A DNA stretch of 64,000 bases from RYN-230 sp036497945 (GCA_036497945.1 DASXIN010000062.1:1-64000), one strand, 5' to 3'; positions 42,113 to 51,496 are shown, counted from the first letter of the stretch. Program-made: numbers and translations. The notes: generated by a model from the letters alone, not told the origin.

Positions 42113-43059
42113 CGGCGGGTGCCAGCAACGCTGGGGTCGACAGGTCGCCCGGCGCGTCGGCGCAGTCGCCGCGGCCGCACATCCTGGTGGTCAACGGGCG
42201 GAAGGTACGGCAGCCGGTCTTCGTCATCGGCGCGCCGTGCTCCGGGACCGATCTGCTGGCCCGGTCGCTGAAGCGGTCCGACGGGTTCCACCTCACCCTG
42301 GGCCAGCGCTGGGTCATCCCGGTCGTGCAGGCGTTCGCCCGGCGGCCGTCGATCTCCCGCGGCCGGCCCGAGGCGGCCGCCACCGTGCTGCGCGATGCCT
42401 TCGCGCAGGCCTGGCAGGTCACCGCGGACTGCTGCCTGGGCTGCACCCAGCAGTGCCGCCAGGCAGGCGGCCTGGACGGTGTGGGCCCGTGCGTCAGCCA
42501 GCAGGCCGTGCTCCGCTACGGCGATGCCAGCCCGGACCTGATGTACTGCGTGGACGCGCTGCTCGACGCGTTCCCCGATGCGCGGGTGCTGCAGATCATC
42601 CGGGACGGCCGGGACACGGTGGCCGGGATGCTGGCCGACCCCTCCGTGCTGGCCTGGTTCAAGCCGGGCTTCGTGGACACCGGCGCGGAGTTTCCGCACC
42701 CGCTGCTCGGCGTGGAGAAGGAAGCCGACCAGGCCGCCTGGCCCGGGCTGTCCATGACAGCCAAGTGCGCGATGCGCTGGCGGGGCAGCGTGCGGCAGAT
42801 GGCCCGGCTGCGCGCCCGGCTGGCCGCTGACCAGCTGGTCACATTCCGCTACGAGGACGTGATCCGGCAGCCCGCCGACGCGGCCGCCGCCATCTCCGAC
42901 TTCCTGGCCGCCCCGGTGCGCATCCTGGAGCCGCCCGCGCCGGGCCGCCCGTCGCTGGCCGAGCCGGGGTCCTGGCGCCGGGTGCTGAACCCCGGCCAGG
43001 CCGCCGAGATCGAGGCGGTGGCCGGCGAGGAGCTGCGCCGGCTCGGCTACGGCAGCTAG
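42109..43059 (+). CDS. Sulfotransferase-family protein
   Basis: This 316-residue protein has the PAPS 5'-phosphosulfate loop FVIGAPCSGTDLLARSL and the 3'-phosphate motif VLQIIRDGRDTVAGML, as in sulfotransferase families of bacteria. A Cys-rich stretch DCCLGCTQQCRQ could bind metal. The GTG start overlaps the GH15 stop (GTGA), so the two are translationally coupled. Acceptor unknown; a sugar is likely from context. Confidence 0.82.
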   Translation: MTAGASNAGVDRSPGASAQSPRPHILVVNGRKVRQPVFVIGAPCSGTDLLARSLKRSDGFHLTLGQRWVIPVVQAFARRPSISRGRPEAAATVLRDAFAQAWQVTADCCLGCTQQCRQAGGLDGVGPCVSQQAVLRYGDASPDLMYCVDALLDAFPDARVLQIIRDGRDTVAGMLADPSVLAWFKPGFVDTGAEFPHPLLGVEKEADQAAWPGLSMTAKCAMRWRGSVRQMARLRARLAADQLVTFRYEDVIRQPADAAAAISDFLAAPVRILEPPAPGRPSLAEPGSWRRVLNPGQAAEIEAVAGEELRRLGYGS

Positions 43060-43066
43060 GCACCGA

Positions 43067-44971
43067 TCACGCTTTCGCGGGCTCCTGGCCGGCGAACTGG
43101 GTGTGGTACAGCTCCGCGTACAGGCCGCCCGCGGCCAGCAGTTCGGGGTGCGTGCCGCGCTCGGCCACCCGGCCATCGTCGATGACCAGGATCTGGTCCG
43201 CCTCCCGGATGGTGGACAGCCGGTGCGCGATGACCAGCGACGTCCGCCCGCTCAGCGCGGTCTTCAGCGCGGCCTGCACGGCCACCTCAGACTCCGAGTC
43301 CAGGTGCGCGGTGGCCTCGTCCAGCACCACCACGGACGGCGCCTTGAGCAGCAGCCGGGCAATGGCCAGCCGCTGCTTCTCCCCGCCGGACAGCCGGTAG
43401 CCGCGGTCCCCCACCACGGTGTCCAGGCCGTCGGGCAGGCCGGCCACCAGGTCCCAGATCTGCGCCGCCTGGCAGGCCGCGATCAGCTCCGGCTCGGTGG
43501 CCTCCGGCCGGGCGTAGAGCAGGTTGGCCCGGACCGTGTCGTGGAACATGTGCGCGTCCTGGGTGACCACGCCCACCGCGTCGTGCAGCGACTGCAGCGT
43601 GACGTCGCGCAGGTCCTGGCGGCCGATCCGGACCGTGCCCTGGTCCGGGTCGTACATCCGGGACACCAGGTGGGTGATCGTGGTCTTGCCCGCGCCGGAC
43701 GGCCCGACCAGCGCGGTGAGCTGACCGGGCGGCGCGGTGAAGCTGATGTCCCGGAGCACCATCTGGCCCGGCCCGTCCTGCTCGGGTGCCGGCAGCGCGA
43801 TCGACTCCAGCGAGGCCAGCGACACCTCGCTGGCCCGCGGGTAGCGGAACGACACCCGGTCGAACTCGATGGCGGGCGCAGCCGCCGGCTGGCCGTTGGG
43901 CGCGGCGGCGCGCAGCGGCACCGCGTCCGGCTTCTCCGCGATCAGCGGCTTCAGGTCGAGCACCTCGAACACCCGGTCGAAGCTGACCAGCGCGGTCATC
44001 ACGTCCACCTGCACGTTGGACAGCGAGGTGATCGGCCCGTACAGCCGGGCCAGCAGCGCGGTCAGCGCGACCAGCGTGCCGAGCTCGAACGTGCCGTGGA
44101 TGACCAGCACCCCGCCCACCCCATAGGTGACCGCGGTGGCCATCGAGGCCAGCAGGGTGAGCGCGATGAACAGCGTGCTGCCGTACATCGCGGTGACCAC
44201 GCCGATGTCCCGGACCCGGGCGGCCCGGCCCTGGTACGCCTCGCTCTCCCGGCGCGGGTTGCCGAACAGCTTGACCAGCATGGCGCCGGCCACGTTGAAC
44301 CGCTCCGTCATCATCGACCCGAGCTCGGCGTCCAGCTGCATGGATTCCCGGGTATACCGCTGCAGCCGCCGGCCGACCAGCCGGGCCGGGATGACGAAAA
44401 CCGGCAGCAGCACCAGTGAGATCACGGTGACCAGCCAGGACAGGCTAAACATGGTGATCAGCACCAGGACCAGGACGAGCACGTTGGACACGATGGAGGA
44501 CAGCGTGGAGGTGATGGCCGACTGCGCGCCGATCACGTCGCTGTTCAGCCGGCTGACCAGCGAGCCGGTCTGGGCCCGGGTGAAGAACGCGATCGGCTGC
44601 TGCTGCACGTGCCCGAACACTTCGGTGCGCAGGTCGTAGATCAGCCCTTCACCGACTCGCGCGGAGAACCAGCGCTGGCCGAACGCGAGGACCGCGCTGA
44701 CCAGCGCGATGCCCGCGGTGAGCCCGGCCACCTCGACCACCAGGCCGGAGTTGTGGGCCAGGATGCCGTTGACGATGCTTCTTAGCAGCAGCGGCACGGC
44801 CACCGTGGCCACCGCGGCCAGCGCCGCCATGGCCAGGTAGAAGGTCAGGTGCAGCCGGTAGGGCCTGGCGTAGCGGGCGATCCTGCGCACGGTCCCGGGC
44901 CTGATCCGCTGCTGCGTGACCGACCGGTCCCGGGAGAAGCCACGCATCGCGTGCCAGTTCGCTGCGTACAT
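43067..44971 (-). CDS. ABC transporter, fused permease-ATPase exporter
   Basis: This 634-residue half-transporter, working as a dimer, has six helices (about residues 30-330) and an ATPase domain with GPSGAGKTT, signature LSGGEKQRLAIARLLL and Walker B VVVLDEATAHLDSESE. The linker between the domains carries an insert of about 30 residues. Its type resembles multidrug or lipid exporters of actinobacteria. It converges with the sulfotransferase gene, with only 7 bp between. Substrate unknown. Confidence 0.9.
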   Translation of the reverse strand: MYAANWHAMRGFSRDRSVTQQRIRPGTVRRIARYARPYRLHLTFYLAMAALAAVATVAVPLLLRSIVNGILAHNSGLVVEVAGLTAGIALVSAVLAFGQRWFSARVGEGLIYDLRTEVFGHVQQQPIAFFTRAQTGSLVSRLNSDVIGAQSAITSTLSSIVSNVLVLVLVLITMFSLSWLVTVISLVLLPVFVIPARLVGRRLQRYTRESMQLDAELGSMMTERFNVAGAMLVKLFGNPRRESEAYQGRAARVRDIGVVTAMYGSTLFIALTLLASMATAVTYGVGGVLVIHGTFELGTLVALTALLARLYGPITSLSNVQVDVMTALVSFDRVFEVLDLKPLIAEKPDAVPLRAAAPNGQPAAAPAIEFDRVSFRYPRASEVSLASLESIALPAPEQDGPGQMVLRDISFTAPPGQLTALVGPSGAGKTTITHLVSRMYDPDQGTVRIGRQDLRDVTLQSLHDAVGVVTQDAHMFHDTVRANLLYARPEATEPELIAACQAAQIWDLVAGLPDGLDTVVGDRGYRLSGGEKQRLAIARLLLKAPSVVVLDEATAHLDSESEVAVQAALKTALSGRTSLVIAHRLSTIREADQILVIDDGRVAERGTHPELLAAGGLYAELYHTQFAGQEPAKA

Positions 44972-45045
44972 GAGCGGAGCAACCCTTCACCGCGGCGAGA
45001 TCTTCCCAGGTTAGCTAACAGCGAACGGCAGCTGACCGCGACTGG

Positions 45046-45792
45046 TTAAGGCCCGGCCAGCCGTTCCCGCTGCAGCGCGGCCTGGATCCGCCGCTCGGCG
45101 GCCGCCTGCGCGGCGGCGTCGTTCCCGGGCGCCTGGCTGAGCAGTTCCTTGGTCGCCCGGGCCACGGCCGGCTCCACGGTGAGCAGCGCCGCGACGAGAT
45201 CAGCCACCGCGCCGTCCAGATCGGCGCCGGGCACCACCAGCTCGGCCAGCCGCAGCTGGGCCGCTTCCGCGGCGCCCACCGTGCGGCCGGTCAGGCACAG
45301 CTCCAGCGCGCGCGGCAGGCCGGCGATGTCCACCAGCGGCTTGGTCCCGGTCAGGTCGGGAACCAGGCCCAGCTGCGGCTCCTTCATGCACAGCTGCGCG
45401 TCGTCGGCCAGGATGCGCAGGTCGCAGGCCAGCGCGAGCTGGAAGCCGCCGCCGATGGCGTGACCCTGGACCGCGGCCACCGACGTGATATCCGGGCTGC
45501 GCAGCCAGCTGTATCCCTGCTGGAGGGACGCGATCCAGTCCTCGAAGCCCGGGCTGTCCGCGCGGGGCGGCGGATCCTCGCCGGGCACCCCGTCCGGCGA
45601 GAACAAGCGGAGGTCGATGCCGGCCGAAAAGGACGGGCCCGCCCCCCGCACCACGACCACGCGCACCGCCGGCGGCAGGGTTTGGCCGATCGCGGCCAGG
45701 CCGTGCCACATGGCCGGGGTCATCGCATTGCGCCGCGCGGGCCGGTCCAGGGTGACGGTCACCGCACCCGGCGCAGGCGCACCGACATCCAC
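45046..45792 (-). CDS. Enoyl-CoA hydratase/isomerase family protein
   Basis: This crotonase-fold enzyme of 248 residues has the oxyanion-hole motif in SFSAGIDLRLFS and in AVQGHAIGGGFQLALACDLRI, and a Glu in MKEPQLGLVPDLTGT at the catalytic position. It probably hydrates or isomerises an acyl-CoA. GTG 45792 is chosen; the longer open frame to 46113 would cover the HTH gene. It follows the small HTH gene by 38 bp. Confidence 0.82.
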   Translation of the reverse strand: MDVGAPAPGAVTVTLDRPARRNAMTPAMWHGLAAIGQTLPPAVRVVVVRGAGPSFSAGIDLRLFSPDGVPGEDPPPRADSPGFEDWIASLQQGYSWLRSPDITSVAAVQGHAIGGGFQLALACDLRILADDAQLCMKEPQLGLVPDLTGTKPLVDIAGLPRALELCLTGRTVGAAEAAQLRLAELVVPGADLDGAVADLVAALLTVEPAVARATKELLSQAPGNDAAAQAAAERRIQAALQRERLAGP

Positions 45793-45830
45793 CCGCAAAC
45801 CGGCGCGGGCGAGGTCGGTGTCGGAACCGG

Positions 45831-46052
45831 TCAGCGCTTGGCCCGCGCCTTGCCCCGGGTGGCCCCACCGCGGCCGCGCAACGAAACCCCGTTCTCTGAC
45901 AAGATGCGGTGCACGAATCCGTAGGACCGGCCGGTCGCGGCGGCCAGGGACCGGATGCTCTCCCCCGCGTCGTACCTCTTCTTCAGGTCGGATGCCAGCT
46001 TGGTGCGGTCGGCACCGGTGACCCTGGTGCCTTTCTTGAGGGTCTCGGTCAC
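45831..46052 (-). CDS. Small helix-turn-helix protein
   Basis: This 73-residue DNA-binding protein has a Lys/Arg-rich N-terminus (MTETLKKGTRVTGADRTK) followed by a helix-turn-helix, IRSLAAATGRSYGFVHRIL, and a basic tail RGRGGATRGKARAKR. This conserved actinobacterial small protein resembles SCO-type regulators of unknown targets. The GTG follows GGGAGGTACGC. It is probably not linked to the catalytic role of the next gene. Confidence 0.88.
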   Translation of the reverse strand: MTETLKKGTRVTGADRTKLASDLKKRYDAGESIRSLAAATGRSYGFVHRILSENGVSLRGRGGATRGKARAKR

Positions 46053-46141
46053 GCGTACCTCCCGTGAACTGAAGTGACCGCTGCGTTACGTCTCCCTCAT
46101 GATCACGCATCAATAGCAGATCGGCTACCTACATCCGGGTA

Positions 46142-46151
46142 AGTGATCACT
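46142..46151. promoter_or_regulatory. Perfect palindrome upstream of HTH gene
   Basis: AGTGATCACT is a 10-bp perfect palindrome in an A+T-rich stretch between the ABC-F and HTH genes, 90 bp upstream of the HTH start. It could be an operator for either neighbour. Confidence 0.35.
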
Positions 46152-46179
46152 ACTTTTTCGCCCAGCCCCAAGTTGCCCA

Positions 46180-47778
46180 TCACGCTAGGGTCACCAGGTC
46201 GGCCAGCCCCTCGTTCCAGGTGTCCTCCACCCCGTCAGGCAGCAGGATCACCCGCTCCGGGGACAGCGCCTCGACCGCTCCCTCGTCGTGGGTGACCAGC
46301 ACGATCGCACCCTGGTAGCGGCGCAGCGCGGCCAGGATCTCAGCCCGGCTGGCCGGGTCCAGGTTGTTGGTCGGCTCGTCCAGCAGCAGCAGGTTGGCCC
46401 CGGACACCACGAGCAGGGCGAGCGCGAGCCGGGTCTTCTCCCCGCCGGACAGCACGCTGGCCGGCTTGTCCACCGCGTCGCCGGAGAACAGGAACGAGCC
46501 CAGGATGCGCCGGTGCTCGGGGTCGAGCAGGTCTGGCGCGGCGGTACGCATGTTCTCCAGCACGGTGCGCTGCCCGTCCAGCGTCTCGTGCTCCTGCGCG
46601 TAGTAGCCGAGCCGCAGGCCGTGGCCGGGGGTGACCTCGCCGGTGTCCGGCTTCTCCTGGCCGGCCAGCAGCCGCAGCAGCGTGGTCTTGCCCGCCCCGT
46701 TCAGGCCGAGCACCACGATCCTGGCCCCCCGGTCCACCGCCACGCTGACGTCGGTGAAGACTTCGAGCGAGCCGTAGGACTTGGACAGGCCGGCCGCGGC
46801 CAGCGGGACCCGGCCGGACGGCACCGGATCGGGGAAGCGCAGCCGGGCCACCCGCTGCGGGGCCCGCTCGGCCGCCACCCCGGCGAGCAGCCGCTCGGCG
46901 CGCCGCTGCATGCCCTGGGCCGCTCTGGCCTTGGTCGCCTTGGCCCGCATCTTGTCCGCCTGGGCGTGCAGCGCGGCGGCCTGGCGGCTCGCGTTGGCGT
47001 GCTCCCGGCGGCGCCGCCGCGCGTCGGTCTCGCGCTGCTGCAGGTAGGCCTGCCAGCCCACGTTGTAGATGTCCAGCTGATGGGTGTCCGCGTCCAGGTG
47101 GAACACCTTGCTGACCAGTGCCTCGAGCAGCGCGGTGTCGTGGCTGATCACCACCAGCCCGCCGCGGAACGCCCGCAGGTGGTCGCGCAGCCAGGTCACC
47201 GAGTCGGCGTCCAGGTGGTTGGTCGGCTCGTCGAGCAGCAGAGTCTGCGCGTCGGCGAACAGGATCCGGGCCAGCTCGACCAGGCGCCGCTGCCCGCCGG
47301 ACAGCGTGGCCAGCGGCTGGGCCAGCACCCGGTCGGCCAGCCCCAGGCTGGACGCGATCGACGAGGCCTCCGCCTCGGCCGCGTAGCCGCCCAGCATGGC
47401 CAGCCGCTCCTCGAGCTGCCCGTACCGGCGTACCGCGGCGTCCCGGCGGCTGGGCGCGCCGTCGGACATCTGCTGTTCCGCGGCCCGCATCCCGGCCCGC
47501 AGCTCGTCCAAGCCACGGCCGGACAGCACCCGGTCCAGGGCCAGCCCGCCGAGATCGCCGGCCCGGGTGTCCTGCGGCAGGTAGCCGATGCGCTCGCCGC
47601 GGCGCACCGTGCCCGCGGCCGGCTGCGCCTCCCCCGCCAGCACCCGGGCCAGCGTGGTCTTGCCCGCGCCGTTCCGGCCGACCAGGCCGACCTTGTCCCC
47701 GGGCCCGATCTGGAAACTGGCCCCGGCCAGCAGCAACTGCGCGCCAGCGCGCAGCTCCAGGCCGGACGCGGCGATCAT
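46180..47778 (-). CDS. ABC-F family ATPase
   Basis: This 532-residue soluble protein has two ATPase domains, Walker A GRNGAGKTT and GLNGAGKTT, with signatures LSGGQRRLVELARIL and LSGGEKTRLALALLV. They are joined by a basic helical linker (QRETDARRRRREHANASRQ), the P-site tRNA-interacting motif of ABC-F proteins. Such proteins act on the ribosome, in translation control or antibiotic protection. ATG 47778 follows TTGGAG; the upstream GTG is less likely. acVLRF1, another translation factor, is the next gene upstream. Confidence 0.9.
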   Translation of the reverse strand: MIAASGLELRAGAQLLLAGASFQIGPGDKVGLVGRNGAGKTTLARVLAGEAQPAAGTVRRGERIGYLPQDTRAGDLGGLALDRVLSGRGLDELRAGMRAAEQQMSDGAPSRRDAAVRRYGQLEERLAMLGGYAAEAEASSIASSLGLADRVLAQPLATLSGGQRRLVELARILFADAQTLLLDEPTNHLDADSVTWLRDHLRAFRGGLVVISHDTALLEALVSKVFHLDADTHQLDIYNVGWQAYLQQRETDARRRRREHANASRQAAALHAQADKMRAKATKARAAQGMQRRAERLLAGVAAERAPQRVARLRFPDPVPSGRVPLAAAGLSKSYGSLEVFTDVSVAVDRGARIVVLGLNGAGKTTLLRLLAGQEKPDTGEVTPGHGLRLGYYAQEHETLDGQRTVLENMRTAAPDLLDPEHRRILGSFLFSGDAVDKPASVLSGGEKTRLALALLVVSGANLLLLDEPTNNLDPASRAEILAALRRYQGAIVLVTHDEGAVEALSPERVILLPDGVEDTWNEGLADLVTLA

Positions 47779-47875
47779 AACCACTCCAACATCACGAACG
47801 GGAAAGCGGCGACGCCGCGGGCCGTTGCCCAGCCTACGTGGTCCTGCGCAGGATCAGGTGCGCCGAGCACGGTCA

Positions 47876-48568
47876 CTAGGGCTCGGTGAGCTGGATGCGG
47901 ATCGCGCGGAACAGCCGCGGCGTGTCCCGCAGCACGGCCAGCCGGGGGTCGGGCACGGTGAGGAACCGGTCCACCGCCAGGTCGAAGTACGGCCGCAGCC
48001 GCGGGTCCTCGCGCAGCCCGGCCAGCGCGCGCCGGTCCCCGCCCAGCACCACGGCGTCCAGCGGGCCGCCGTACCGGCCGAACACCCGGACCGCGGTGTC
48101 CGCCGCCGCCTCCAGCGCCTCGCTGGCCTGCTTCTCCCGGCGCCGGGCGAAGCGGTGCTGGGACCGGCCACCGGCCGCGCTGCGCCCGTGCACCAGGCGC
48201 GAGCCCACCTTGGAGTCGGCCAGCTCCGGCGGATCGCCGGTGAACACGCCGGCCGCGTAGCCGCCCAGCCGGACCAGCAGCACGCCGACGGTGCGGTCCG
48301 CGGTGGCGTGCGCCGCGATCCGGTGCGCCTGCCGGACCACGGCCCGTACCGTGCCGGGCGGCGGGTCGGCGCCTGGCTCGCCCGCCGCCAGCGGCGGGAA
48401 CGGCGGGTGGCAGGCCGCGGCGGCGCCGTCCGCCGCTCGGAACAGCACGACGTCCGGCGCCGCCTCGACGGCGAGTGGGCCGCCGTGCCGGTCGGCGAGA
48501 CCCGCGATCCAGCCGGGGAACCGCTCCGGGCTCAACTCGATCCACCGCGGCCGGGTAGCTTCTGGCAT
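47876..48568 (-). CDS. acVLRF1-type peptidyl-tRNA hydrolase/release factor
   Basis: This 230-residue protein is a member of the actinobacterial Vms1-like release factor family, which cleaves peptidyl-tRNA on stalled or split ribosomes. The loop HGRSAAGGRSQHRFARRREKQ (shown in part) holds the Arg-rich active segment, and the eRF1-like fold is consistent with the flanking ALEAAADTAVRVF and LDAVVLGGDRRAL. It is divergent from cbbR with 58 bp between. The downstream ABC-F gene suggests a ribosome-rescue pair. Confidence 0.8.
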   Translation of the reverse strand: MPEATRPRWIELSPERFPGWIAGLADRHGGPLAVEAAPDVVLFRAADGAAAACHPPFPPLAAGEPGADPPPGTVRAVVRQAHRIAAHATADRTVGVLLVRLGGYAAGVFTGDPPELADSKVGSRLVHGRSAAGGRSQHRFARRREKQASEALEAAADTAVRVFGRYGGPLDAVVLGGDRRALAGLREDPRLRPYFDLAVDRFLTVPDPRLAVLRDTPRLFRAIRIQLTEP

Positions 48569-48626
48569 AGAAGTTTAGAATAGCTAACAAACAACAACCC
48601 CAGGGTTAACTGTCGGACGGCGGCCC

Positions 48627-49535
48627 ATGACGCTGAACCAGCTGCGCACGTTCCTGGCCGTGGCCGAGACCGGCTCGGTCCGGGCAGCCGCCCAGCAGCT
48701 GGTGGTGACCCAGGCCGCGGTGTCCGCCTCGCTGGCCGCGCTGCAGCGCTCGCTCGGCGTGCCGCTGCTCGAGCCGGACGGCCGCGGGCTGCGGCTGACC
48801 GGGGCGGGCCAGACCTACGCGGGCTACGTCCAGCGCATCCTCGGGCTGCTGGACGAGGCCGGGCTGGCCGCTACGGCGGCCGCCGACCCGGAGCACGGCG
48901 AGCTGCGCATCGCCGCCGTCACCACGGCGGCCGAGCAGATCGTGCCCGGTCTGCTGGGCGGCTTCCGGTCCCGGCATCCACGCATGGGCGTTCGGCTGGA
49001 AGCGGGGAATCGGGCGCGCGTCCGTGCGCTGCTCGACCGGCATCAGGTGGATCTGGTGCTGGGTGGCCGCCCTGAGCCGGGCTGGGACGTGCGGGTGCTG
49101 GCCGTCCGGCCGCACCAGCTCGTCGTGGTGGCCGCGCCCGAACTGGCGGCCAGCGCCCGGCCTGGCCCGCAACTGCTGCCCTGGCTGGCCCGGCAGGCCT
49201 GGCTGCTCCGCGAGCCCGGCTCGGGCACCCGGGCCGCCACCGACGCGCTGCTCGCCGAGCTGGACATCACCCCGCCGGCCCTGATGGTCGGCTCCAACGG
49301 GGCCATCCGCGGCTCGGCCAGCGTAGGCCTGGGCGTCACCCTGGTGTCCCGGGACGCGGTGGCCGCCGAGCTGGCCGATGGCCGGCTCAGCGAGCTCCCG
49401 GTGCCGGGCACGCCGCTGCACCGCGACTGGTATCTGGTCGCGCATGCAGATCTGCCGCCCGCCGGGAAGATGCTGCTCGAGCACGTGCTCAGCCACGGCG
49501 GCTTCCGGCCGCCAACTGTTAATCCGGACCTTTAG
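48627..49535 (+). CDS. cbbR: LysR-family regulator, probable CbbR
   Basis: This 302-residue LysR protein has N-terminal helix-turn-helix LNQLRTFLAVAETGSVRAAAQQLVVTQ and an effector domain. Its position 84 bp upstream of cbbL, on the same strand, argues for CbbR, the activator of Calvin-cycle genes, which senses metabolites such as RuBP or NADPH. Most cbbR genes are divergent from cbbL; the same-strand order here is less common. Upstream A+T-rich TTTAGAATAGCTAAC has a T-N11-A shape typical of LysR sites. Confidence 0.82.
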   Translation: MTLNQLRTFLAVAETGSVRAAAQQLVVTQAAVSASLAALQRSLGVPLLEPDGRGLRLTGAGQTYAGYVQRILGLLDEAGLAATAAADPEHGELRIAAVTTAAEQIVPGLLGGFRSRHPRMGVRLEAGNRARVRALLDRHQVDLVLGGRPEPGWDVRVLAVRPHQLVVVAAPELAASARPGPQLLPWLARQAWLLREPGSGTRAATDALLAELDITPPALMVGSNGAIRGSASVGLGVTLVSRDAVAAELADGRLSELPVPGTPLHRDWYLVAHADLPPAGKMLLEHVLSHGGFRPPTVNPDL

Positions 49536-49619
49536 TGTTATCGCCAAACTCTCAATAGACAGCTGGCATACCGGCTGGCAGGGTCAAGAGGACAGCATCC
49601 TGTGCCACCGGAGGGAATC

Positions 49620-51041
49620 ATGGAACGCTGGACCGCGGGCGTGATCCCGTACGCCGAGATGGGCTACTACGCGCCGGACTACGTGCCCAAGGACACCGAC
49701 GTGCTGTGCGCGTTCCGGATCACGCCGCAGCCCGGGGTGCCGCCCGAGGAGGCCGGGGCCGCGGTGGCCGGCGAGTCGTCCACCGCCACCTGGACCGTGG
49801 TGTGGACCGACCGGCTCACCGCATACGAGCACTACCAGGCCAAGTGCTACCGGGTCGACCCGGTGCCCGGCCGCGACGGTGAGTACCTCGCCTACATCGC
49901 CTACGACATCGACCTGTTCGAGGAAGGCTCGATCGCCAACCTCACCTCGTCCATCATCGGCAACGTGTTCGGCTTCAAGGCGCTGAAAGCACTCCGCCTG
50001 GAGGACATGCGGATCCCGCTGGCCTACACCAAGACGTTCCAGGGCCCGCCGCACGGCATCGTGATGGAACGCGAGTACCTGAACAAGTACGGCCGGCCGC
50101 TGCTCGGCGCGACGACCAAGCCCAAGCTGGGCCTGTCCGCGCGGAACTACGGCCGGGTGGTCTACGAGGCGCTGCGCGGCGGGCTCGACTTCACCAAGGA
50201 CGACGAGAACATCAACTCGCAGCCGTTCATGCGCTGGCGGGACCGGTACCTGTTCACCATGGAGGCGGTGCACCGGGCGGAGGAGCAGACCGGCGAGATC
50301 AAGGGCCACTACCTGAACGTGACCGCGGCCACCATGGAGGACATGTACGAGCGCGCCGAGTTCGCCCGGGAACTGGGCAGCGTGATCATCATGGCCGACC
50401 TGACGGTGGGCTACACCGCGCTGCAGTCGATGTCTCGGTGGGCCCGCCGCAGCGGGGTCATCCTGCACCTGCACCGGGCCGGCCACGGCACATACACCCG
50501 GCAGAAGACGCACGGGGTGAGCTTCCGGGTCATCGCCAAGTGGTGCCGGCTGATCGGCGTGGACCACATCCACGCCGGCACGGTGGTCGGCAAGCTGGAA
50601 GGCGACCCGGCCATGGTGCGCGGCTACTACGACACGCTGCGCGGCGCCCAGGTGCCCGCCGATCTGGGTCACGGCCTGTACTTCGACCAGGACTGGGGAT
50701 CGCTGCCGGGCACTATGCCGGTCGCTTCCGGCGGGATCCACGCCGCCCAGATGCCGCAGTTGCTCGGCTATCTCGGTGAGGACGTGGTGCTCCAGTTCGG
50801 CGGCGGCACCATCGGCCACCCGATGGGCATCGCGGCGGGCGCCACCGCCAACCGGGTAGCCGTGGAGGCGATGATCAAGGCGCGCAACGAGGGCCGCGAC
50901 TACCTCCGCGAGGGCGAGCGCATCCTGGCCGACGCGGCCAAGCGCTGCCAGCCGCTGCAGACGGCCCTGGACACCTGGGGTGACATCACCTTCAACTACG
51001 AGTCCACCGACACGCCCGACGTCGTCGCCACCCCTTCCTGA
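49620..51041 (+). CDS. cbbL: RuBisCO large subunit, red-type form I
   Basis: Ribulose-1,5-bisphosphate carboxylase large chain, 473 residues. Active-site residues are in place: Lys167 and Lys169 (TTKPKLG), the carbamylated Lys193 with Asp195 and Glu196 (FTKDDEN), His285 and Arg286 (LHRAGHG), and loop-6 Lys325 (GTVVGKLEG). The sequence after His285, TYTRQKTHG, resembles the red-type lineage (forms IC/ID/IE) rather than green forms. ATG follows GGAGGG. cbbS and cbbX follow at once. Confidence 0.96.
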   Translation: MERWTAGVIPYAEMGYYAPDYVPKDTDVLCAFRITPQPGVPPEEAGAAVAGESSTATWTVVWTDRLTAYEHYQAKCYRVDPVPGRDGEYLAYIAYDIDLFEEGSIANLTSSIIGNVFGFKALKALRLEDMRIPLAYTKTFQGPPHGIVMEREYLNKYGRPLLGATTKPKLGLSARNYGRVVYEALRGGLDFTKDDENINSQPFMRWRDRYLFTMEAVHRAEEQTGEIKGHYLNVTAATMEDMYERAEFARELGSVIIMADLTVGYTALQSMSRWARRSGVILHLHRAGHGTYTRQKTHGVSFRVIAKWCRLIGVDHIHAGTVVGKLEGDPAMVRGYYDTLRGAQVPADLGHGLYFDQDWGSLPGTMPVASGGIHAAQMPQLLGYLGEDVVLQFGGGTIGHPMGIAAGATANRVAVEAMIKARNEGRDYLREGERILADAAKRCQPLQTALDTWGDITFNYESTDTPDVVATPS

Positions 51042-51052
51042 CGGAGCCAGAC

Positions 51053-51496
51053 ATGCGGATCACCCAGGGCACCTTCTCCTATCTGCCCGACCTGACCGAC
51101 GCCGAGATCGCGGCGCAGCTGCAGTACGCGGTGGACCAGGGCTGGGCGGTCGCGGTGGAGTTCACCGACGACCCGCACCCGCGCAACGTGCTGTGGGAGA
51201 TGTGGGGCCTGCCCATGTTCGACATCGCCGACGCGGCGGCGGGCCTGCACGAGGTCACCGCGTGCCGCCGCGCCTACCCGGCGCACTACATCCGGGTGTC
51301 GGCCTACGACGCCAGTCTGGGCCGGCAGACCACCGCGCTCAGCTTCATCGTGCACCGGCCGGCCACCGAGCCCGGCTTCCGGCTGGACCGGCAGGAGAGC
51401 ACCGACCGCCGGATCCGCTACTCCCTGCACCCCTATGCTGCCCAACGCCCGTCCGGTGACCGGTACGACAGCAACGGGACGGGCCATCCGGGATGA
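51053..51496 (+). CDS. cbbS: RuBisCO small subunit, red type
   Basis: This small chain has 147 residues. It starts MRITQGTFSYLPDLTD with the WEMWGLPMFDIAD core, and has an extended C-terminus, which in red-type enzymes forms a beta-hairpin within the central channel. The gene lies 11 bp after cbbL and overlaps cbbX by 4 bp. Confidence 0.95.
   Translation: MRITQGTFSYLPDLTDAEIAAQLQYAVDQGWAVAVEFTDDPHPRNVLWEMWGLPMFDIADAAAGLHEVTACRRAYPAHYIRVSAYDASLGRQTTALSFIVHRPATEPGFRLDRQESTDRRIRYSLHPYAAQRPSGDRYDSNGTGHPG

Noticed and set aside
45793..46113. N-terminal extension of the enoyl-CoA hydratase frame
   Set aside because: It would overlap the conserved HTH gene completely and reads as low-complexity sequence.
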